In this document: one piece after another, positions 16,901 through 20,453 of the stretch | How positions within the stretch are numbered: position 1 is the first letter of the stretch | Layout: every line of letters starts with the position of its first letter | Virus record (IMG/VR): IMGVR_UViG_3300027339_000254 | Location: 1-20,453 of that record | DNA length: 20,453 bases | Reading direction: 5' to 3' (one strand) | Origin: a virus | The notes under the pieces: generated by a model | Database searches by the model: none | Seen by the model: the letters and a program-made list of their open reading frames with translations, nothing else | Told to the model about the DNA's origin: nothing | Translations under genes and position numbers: made by a program

Positions 16901-17163
16901 TGGAACAACCTGTTGCCAACTATGGTGATGCAGTTCTTTCTATGATGGGGATTGCACAACATCTTGCAGCAATGAAACCTATTGTGTATTTGCCATCCAT
17001 TCCAAGAGATTATGATGACTACAGCACATTGATCTTCAATCGTTACTACAGTCACGCAATGGTAAGGCTTTCCGGTGCTGTATCAATGGAAAGTGTGATT
17101 GGAAATGAAGAAGACAATGAAATGTTCCGATTGGCAACTATCACACTCCAGGAGATTGAATAA
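13981..17163 (+). CDS. Large tail-tip protein with Asp boxes (receptor-binding candidate)
   Basis: A 1060-residue tail protein directly after the tape measure, where the distal tail protein usually lies. The N-terminal ~400 residues look like a beta-propeller: three Asp-box (BNR-type) motifs are visible, SYDKGITW (203-210), SRDQGSSF (265-272) and SYDLGDSW (379-386). Residues about 455-655 resemble a LamG/concanavalin-like beta-sandwich (LRYYTYSGSVTPTQYQKWKM; FALFQNGTTVTVYYRNWG). The final ~400 residues (YETADGMYFARKMSEGKRTF onward) look like a virion-anchoring tail domain. Asp boxes and such sandwiches often bind glycans, so this is probably the receptor-recognition and distal tail component. 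Enzymatic sialidase activity cannot be claimed. The stop overlaps the hub start (TAATG). Confidence 0.65.
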   Translation: MGSNITPDAMRGFLIPSALITKDNIWEAQSTFQQSGARAGFANPQQAYTGLTVVTTGDQAQPITITTNEGGTPGEKASFVWENNSTGIKLNKNANNVITDWKFLHYSASASQVYNDFNVCSDVDGTLYWVKEFINGAVYTLSVSRQVKNGSIANLYTFITVTLSSSPHETAKPSIAILADGSIIVTYFDYTSADVVNLIVWRSYDKGITWTKISNRALINNYIDISSTGWTIETSNLVVVDNLVSLILSLKSNITNSNYLFQFVSRDQGSSFYSVGIGGSGTSYHMVAATALPHGAIGMAYINGTTKISYTKISNPGILASDSDYRTQKEVTVSTGAVTVATSTATGLTGGRITCWYQDNALYIAAINISTGIMYGWVSYDLGDSWEYISNPNVFPTISSAWMYNPASTTSMLYLKSCIWEGRAVIACRTGFSMGLLYFGGWSSWQHPETNTQPARNQYQRWFHNWVHNQVPSTSTSYTTTGTGSGTILAEALRIVTNNTLRYYTYSGSVTPTQYQKWKMRVTSGTSFLNDYIALVRNSSDPSFSYTVKIRFATTGFQIYDHATQLANVAISLTNYYEFALFQNGTTVTVYYRNWGENQAKEWQSVTVTIGTQPSGLAGQMYWGHTQLLLGSLTSYWAEMHVSEGNNGLPSADNRGEIYPSLSDYTYIDAGMLITSKDAPARANDEYLVEPRYDYPISNVFWDVAMSPRVVWKSVDDSAQRIAIYMDDILQAAEKTLGASDLLSLHLSNINWRTATLKSWNGATWTTFASIDTSVGLVGTFQRKGASLIANSAVTAFQLNYNECAGWRAVLESGATKIMVPLKTNSEGMWSTSSNTKRAIVYIDTDKFDPTGIITSGTIRLMPTSATMLVSATESSTLGQYAWALEIDSQSTLEGYFQMGSMMIGNVYIMAPQYQRGRSISYEPNVQTYETADGMYFARKMSEGKRTFQVAWTEPIDTTRLYDRDPDYWRFNDLEQPVANYGDAVLSMMGIAQHLAAMKPIVYLPSIPRDYDDYSTLIFNRYYSHAMVRLSGAVSMESVIGNEEDNEMFRLATITLQEIE

Positions 17164-18854
17164 TGTTACCAAGTGATATTGAAGGGAAACATATCTGCTT
17201 TCTGCTCGATGTGGAATGGGGTGGGAAAACATATCGGTTTTCTACATTCCCTGTGGATGTGAATGGAGTATGGTATGAAGGTGGATTGGGTGATATATCT
17301 ATCAATCAACGTGCATCCTATGTGAATATATCCATCGATGAAGATACGGTTGCTGTTGATGTAAACTTTCTTGATGTGAATTGGATGGCAGAATGGTTGC
17401 AAGGTCGCACGTTGGAGCAATCACAATGCTATGTTTCAATGGTGGCCACAAAAGACAATGTTGCAACAAGCGAAAAATATTACGTGTTCAATGGTGTGGC
17501 CAAAGATCCAATATTTGCAATACCAGAAAAGCCACTTGGATATATTGCATTTTCGATTGAATCAATGAAACAAACTATTCGATTGATGAATATATCTTTC
17601 AAGATTGATGCGTATCAATTTCCTGGCCTTGATCAAAGAGCTGCAGCACTTGGAAGATTCATACAGTATCCGATGGGTAAATATGTACCGTTTGTATTTG
17701 GCACATTGGGTGAATGGCAAAAAGCCACAGTGCGATTGCCTAGTGGAAATATTGGCCTTGAATATATTGACAAAGCAAAATGCACACCAGTGTATGCAAT
17801 TGATGCCACAGGTAGTGGGGCAACACTAGAGGTAACATATATCATATCAGTTAGTAAAGTTGCAGCAACACGCATCCGTATCTATGATCAAAGTGGTGGA
17901 AACTTTGTCAACACAGTTAGATTGGCTAGAAATGAAGATGGTGTGTTGTACAGTTACACCACGTACAAATTGGGCAGTGTGATTGAAGATAACAGTTTTA
18001 TACCAGCATTGGATGAAGATCAAACCTTTTGGGCATCGTGGTCGGAGTATGGAGATTCCGGATTGGATCCACTCACCAAAGAATCATTGGGCTATGCTGG
18101 AAATCTTTGTTTGTATTTGCTATCTGCTTTGGGTGCAACATACAATCAAGGTGCTTGGCTAGGTATCAAAAATGTGTTGAACCGATACAAATTTGCCGGT
18201 TTTGTGAATGATGGGGAAATCTTGACACTGGATTGGTTGCTAGAGAATATTATCAAATATCTTCCAATCACTGTGGTACCAGGTGAAAAAGGATTGGAAC
18301 CCAAACTGAATATGTATTACTACAATCGTGATATGATTGCACCACAATTCCATATTCAAGAAAGTGGAATGTTCAAGCAACTTACCTCAATGCAGCCACT
18401 TGACTTGGAAATAATAAACAAGATTATAGTAAACTATTGTTTTGAAGGCCAAAACGATCATTTTCTTTCCACATTTGAGATCGATCCAACATTACCCAAC
18501 AATGCAGCTGCACATCCAATGAGACAAAAGGATCCAATATCAATGCTTTCATATACCAGATATGGAGTGCAAGAAACGGAAATTGATCTTCCATTTGTTT
18601 GGGATTATGACACGGTGCAACGCATTGCCAAAGATTATATTCGATTGCGTGCATTGGGTGCGTATGCTGTGGAGATCAAAGCAGATGTGCAATATGCTTA
18701 TGTGCAAGTTGGTGATGTGCTATCCTATACCAATGCAGATATTGGATTGATCAATTACAAGTGCCAAGTGGTTGGAAAATCTTGGCAGAATAACAGTTGG
18801 CATTTCATTCTTCAATTGGAAAACAATACATTTGTGAACCCTAGAACAGTATAG
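17163..18854 (+). CDS. Tail hub / baseplate hub-like protein
   Basis: Probable tail-tip hub of 563 residues, the protein that closes the tube beneath the tape measure. Beta-rich throughout; the N-terminus (VEWGGKTYRFSTFPVDVNG) suggests a tail-tip beta domain. The C-terminal part, VQVGDVLSYTNADIGLINYK followed by CQVVGKSWQNNSWHFILQLE, matches the closing domain of hub proteins of the gp27/Tal group in style. It is translationally coupled to the 1060-aa protein, and the lysis promoter-like element lies directly after it. There is no obvious peptidoglycan hydrolase domain in it. Assignment is by order and pattern. Confidence 0.65.
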   Translation: MLPSDIEGKHICFLLDVEWGGKTYRFSTFPVDVNGVWYEGGLGDISINQRASYVNISIDEDTVAVDVNFLDVNWMAEWLQGRTLEQSQCYVSMVATKDNVATSEKYYVFNGVAKDPIFAIPEKPLGYIAFSIESMKQTIRLMNISFKIDAYQFPGLDQRAAALGRFIQYPMGKYVPFVFGTLGEWQKATVRLPSGNIGLEYIDKAKCTPVYAIDATGSGATLEVTYIISVSKVAATRIRIYDQSGGNFVNTVRLARNEDGVLYSYTTYKLGSVIEDNSFIPALDEDQTFWASWSEYGDSGLDPLTKESLGYAGNLCLYLLSALGATYNQGAWLGIKNVLNRYKFAGFVNDGEILTLDWLLENIIKYLPITVVPGEKGLEPKLNMYYYNRDMIAPQFHIQESGMFKQLTSMQPLDLEIINKIIVNYCFEGQNDHFLSTFEIDPTLPNNAAAHPMRQKDPISMLSYTRYGVQETEIDLPFVWDYDTVQRIAKDYIRLRALGAYAVEIKADVQYAYVQVGDVLSYTNADIGLINYKCQVVGKSWQNNSWHFILQLENNTFVNPRTV

Positions 18855-18896
18855 TTGCATAATTGCAAAAGATTGTGTGTTACTATGTGATACTAT
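18855..18896 (+). promoter_or_regulatory. Promoter/operator region for the lysis genes
   Basis: Immediately after the hub stop codon lies TTGCA (18855-18859), TAAT, TGCAA (18864-18868), then AAA and GTGTGTTACTAT. This has the same 5-4-5 inverted repeat, AAA run and GTGT as the element before the capsid gene. An extended -10-like TGATACTAT sits at 18888-18896. No normal -35 spacing to the -10 candidates is seen, so a phage-specific activator or sigma factor may be used. No terminator is visible between the hub gene and this element. Confidence 0.45.
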
Positions 18897-18914
18897 ACAA
18901 CTAGGAGATATAGA

Positions 18915-19505
18915 ATGATTGTATACATTGACAGGCAACACGCAGGCAAACCCAACAAGATCGATGATCGTGGTGCTGGTGCTGATATAGATGGCAATGG
19001 CACCAAAGATACACACGAAATGGAAGCACATTGGACAGGCTACCTTGCTTTGATGTTGGAATCAAAACTGATGATGATGGGATATCACGTGATGCCGATC
19101 AGTGATGGAACATACAGCCAAAGACACGACCGTGTGAATGAGTATGCGAAATTGTTTCCTGGTGAAAAGCAAATCTATCTTGCCATGCACTTGAATGCTG
19201 GTGGTGGTGATTACTGTGCAATGTTCTATCACCATCAATCTACCTCCGGGCAACAACTTGCAAAAGACATCTGTGATGGTATCAAACAGTTTCAACCATC
19301 TCTAACAAATTTCAAGCAAATACCAGCGCAGCCAAGTGACTGGACAAATCATGCATATAACACCATCAAAGGAGTGCAAAAGCCAGTGTGCATCTGTAGC
19401 GAGCCGCTATTCATGGATACACACAAATCTTTGATCTCCATCGAGGGATTTTCAAAAATAGCTCTAGGGATGTCCTTGGGCATAAAGACATGGAGTGAGA
19501 GATGA
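18915..19505 (+). CDS. N-acetylmuramoyl-L-alanine amidase (endolysin)
   Basis: Probable endolysin of 196 residues, Amidase_3 (LytC-like) type, which cuts the bond between MurNAc and L-alanine in peptidoglycan. Candidate zinc ligands are H9 (RQHAGK), E37 (within HEMEAH) and H92 (LAMHLNA). The likely catalytic Glu is E163 in ICSEPLFMD. RHDRVNEYA matches the Arg-containing helix of this family. The whole protein is one catalytic domain with no signal peptide and no separate cell-wall binding domain, so it needs a holin to reach the wall. A GGAGATA ribosome site precedes ATG 18915. The stop overlaps the next start (ATGA), forming a two-gene lysis cassette. Confidence 0.82.
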   Translation: MIVYIDRQHAGKPNKIDDRGAGADIDGNGTKDTHEMEAHWTGYLALMLESKLMMMGYHVMPISDGTYSQRHDRVNEYAKLFPGEKQIYLAMHLNAGGGDYCAMFYHHQSTSGQQLAKDICDGIKQFQPSLTNFKQIPAQPSDWTNHAYNTIKGVQKPVCICSEPLFMDTHKSLISIEGFSKIALGMSLGIKTWSER

Positions 19506-19801
19506 GTGAAGAAACAATGCTCAGTATATTGACCGGACCAGTTGGAGCACTTGCATTGTGTCTCTTTGCAATTTATTTCGTAGCCAGATGGGTGGCCACA
19601 CATGTTCCCATATGGGTTGACAGACATCTCAAGCAGATTGACAAAATGATTGACTCACACAATAATGACCGCGAGATGTACAAAGAGACACTGGGGACAT
19701 TGACTGTATCTCTCAAAGACTTGGGCAAAGAGGTGGATGTGATCAAGGATGATGTCAAAGAGATCAAGCAAGCAGTCAAAACGGTCACAAAAGGCCAATA
19801 A
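19502..19801 (+). CDS. Holin-like single-pass membrane protein (99 aa)
   Basis: Small membrane protein coupled to the amidase by an ATGA overlap. A single hydrophobic helix at residues about 10-32 (GPVGALALCLFAIYFVARWV) is followed by an amphipathic, charged coiled-coil tail rich in Asp/Lys (LGKEVDVIKDDVKEIKQAV). This matches small single-TM holins and BhlA/UviB-type proteins in layout. Its partner gene and late position support holin. A spanin component is the alternative, but no outer-membrane partner is visible. Its end overlaps the convergent minus-strand gene by 17 bases. Codon use (GTC, CTC, GAG) differs from the upstream tail genes. Confidence 0.6.
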   Translation: MSEETMLSILTGPVGALALCLFAIYFVARWVATHVPIWVDRHLKQIDKMIDSHNNDREMYKETLGTLTVSLKDLGKEVDVIKDDVKEIKQAVKTVTKGQ

Positions 19802-20312
19802 TTTTGCGGATCTTACCAGGTGGGAAGCGGTCAAACTCCACGCGCTTGAAAATAGTTTGATCGCTTGGGTTAGTGACATAGAAGCTTGACAGCTCTTCAT
19901 GTGAATTTGCAATCTCACTCCATAGAGTATGCGTATCAATGATAGCAATATACACTTTCCCACGATAAACAAAAGCCTCAATGGTGTCATCGGACATCAC
20001 ACCACCATTGTGATATGCATCTAGCCTTGACTCCATCTCAAGCGCAAGTGTGACATCACCAGTGCGCTTATATCTGATAGCAAAATGCTTCTGTGGGTAA
20101 GATTGCCACACACGCACAGACAAAGTGCGGATACAGTGGAGATGTGTGGTGATGTAGTCTATCCCATATTGATAGTCGATGGGTGTCCCCTCTGTAGACA
20201 TCCATACTCCAGGATATGCATTTTGCAAGTGTGGTCTCACACATTTTGTGAAGATTGACTCTGCTTGAGACAATCTGATAGGAAAAGAGGGGACATCTGT
20301 GTGCGGTTTCAT
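19785..20312 (-). CDS. Minus-strand protein, possible PD-(D/E)XK-like nuclease fold (175 aa)
   Basis: The only convincing minus-strand gene. From the ATG ending at 20312 it encodes 175 residues. The core IDYQYGIDYITTHLHC followed by TLSVRVW, then FAIRYKRTGD, resembles PD-(D/E)XK-type folds, with D52 and R67 as possible active-site positions and E19 in the first helix; the call is weak. Its start is downstream of a convincing leftward promoter (TTGCAT, 16-base spacer, TATACT), and the predicted transcript would begin at or next to the ATG, so it may be leaderless; no ribosome site is visible. It converges on the lysis genes and overlaps the holin end by 17 bases. A DNA-metabolism or host-takeover protein is possible; function unproven. 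Confidence 0.5.
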   Translation of the reverse strand: MKPHTDVPSFPIRLSQAESIFTKCVRPHLQNAYPGVWMSTEGTPIDYQYGIDYITTHLHCIRTLSVRVWQSYPQKHFAIRYKRTGDVTLALEMESRLDAYHNGGVMSDDTIEAFVYRGKVYIAIIDTHTLWSEIANSHEELSSFYVTNPSDQTIFKRVEFDRFPPGKIRKIIGLL

Positions 20313-20318
20313 CGATAC

Positions 20319-20346
20319 AGTATAACATACATAAAAAAAAATGCAA
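20319..20346 (-). promoter_or_regulatory. Leftward promoter of the minus-strand gene
   Basis: On the minus strand, TTGCAT (20346 to 20341) and TATACT (20324 to 20319) are separated by 16 bases that include an A/T run. Transcription would start about seven bases past the -10, at or next to the start codon ending at 20312. The -35 box touches the left arm of the operator repeat at 20346-20356. Confidence 0.6.
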
Positions 20347-20408
20347 TTATTTGATATTTTGTTGTTGACAGTTATCAAATAATACAATAATCTATCAATA
20401 TGTTGATA
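20346..20408. promoter_or_regulatory. Operator cluster with repeated TATCAA half-sites
   Basis: An 11-bp perfect inverted repeat, ATTATTTGATA (20346-20356) with TATCAAATAAT (20373-20383), and a second one, TATCAA (20393-20398) with TTGATA (20403-20408). The two TATCAA sites are 20 bases apart, near two helical turns. TTGACA (20365) with TATCAA (20373) forms a further near-palindrome. The sites lie between and within divergent promoters, as expected of repressor operators. Confidence 0.65.
20365..20393 (+). promoter_or_regulatory. Rightward promoter of the next operon
   Basis: A perfect -35 box TTGACA (20365-20370) is followed after 17 bases by TAATCT (20388-20393); AATAAT at 20386 with a 15-base spacer is another -10 candidate. 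The right arm of the operator lies in the spacer, so binding there should block transcription. The transcript leads to the gene starting at 20446. Confidence 0.6.
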
Positions 20409-20445
20409 ATCATAAACATAATAACAATATAACCAGAGGTACAAA

Positions 20446-20453
20446 ATGAACTA
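20446..20453 (+). CDS. Start of a further gene (3' partial)
   Basis: An ATG at 20446 preceded by AGAGGTACAAA, the ribosome site used repeatedly by this phage, starts a coding region of which only two full codons (Met-Asn) lie in the window. It is the first gene of an operon under the operator-controlled rightward promoter, probably the early or replication region. Nothing can be said of its product. Confidence 0.55.

Noticed and set aside
13981-17163. Annotation of the 1060-aa protein as an active sialidase.
   Set aside because: Asp boxes alone do not show catalysis; the Arg triad and nucleophile could not be identified.
19790-19860. Search for a bidirectional terminator between the convergent lysis and minus-strand genes.
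   Set aside because: No convincing stem with a U-tract was found.
20313-20444. Longer start for the minus-strand gene.
   Set aside because: The extension would run through the divergent promoters and operators and encodes a Tyr/Ile-rich stretch typical of A/T-rich noncoding DNA.

Overview
This window is the late (packaging, head, tail, lysis) region of a tailed double-stranded DNA phage or prophage. The gene order and protein families are those of a siphovirus with an HK97-type capsid. Almost everything is on the + strand, tightly packed, with repeated ATGA and TAATG stop/start overlaps. The host cannot be named from the sequence. The DNA is moderately A+T-rich, purine-rich Shine-Dalgarno sites (often GAGGTACA) precede many genes, and intrinsic terminators are of ordinary bacterial type. 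No integrase, CRISPR array, tRNA, rRNA or insertion sequence was seen, and no stretch over 300 bases lacks a gene.

Layout. (1) 2-2980, packaging: small terminase (5' end outside the window), a 70-aa unknown, a membrane-anchored six-cysteine protein, a small Cro-like HTH protein and the large terminase with complete ATPase and nuclease motifs. (2) 2982-7329, head: portal, a CxxC/HxxC zinc-binding-like protein, a scaffold-like coiled-coil protein, two small beta-rich proteins and a 449-aa fibre with 40-residue repeats. A strong terminator and a new promoter region separate this block from the major capsid gene. (3) 7509-10365, capsid and connector: major capsid protein, terminator-like hairpin, a 224-aa unknown, a connector candidate and a tail-terminator candidate. 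(4) 10377-18854, tail: tube protein, hairpin, tail assembly chaperone G with a -1 frameshift signal into T, a gp10-like protein, a 661-aa tape measure, a 1060-aa tail-tip protein with Asp boxes, and a tail hub. (5) 18855-19801, lysis: its own promoter-like element, an N-acetylmuramoyl-L-alanine amidase and a single-pass holin-like protein. (6) 19785-20453: one minus-strand gene, a possible PD-(D/E)XK-type protein, a 133-bp divergent control region with several TATCAA half-sites around a TTGACA -35 box, and the first codons of the next rightward gene.

How the parts work together. Terminase loads DNA through the portal into a shell of capsid protein built on the scaffold. Connector and tail-terminator proteins join it to a tube assembled on the tape measure with help from G/GT. 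The hub and the 1060-aa protein form the tip, and amidase plus holin release progeny. Control signals look deliberate. The head fibre, capsid and tube genes are each followed by a hairpin, the capsid and tube genes share a GGNGGCCACATGG translation start, and the same inverted-repeat element (TTGCA-N4-TGCAAAA) lies upstream of both the capsid gene and the lysis cassette.

The strongest non-gene signals are the frameshift cassette at 11301-11381, the repeated promoter element at 7399 and 18855, and the operator cluster at 20346-20408. None of the gene products looks like a wholly new system; most novelty is in regulation and in several unassigned small proteins.
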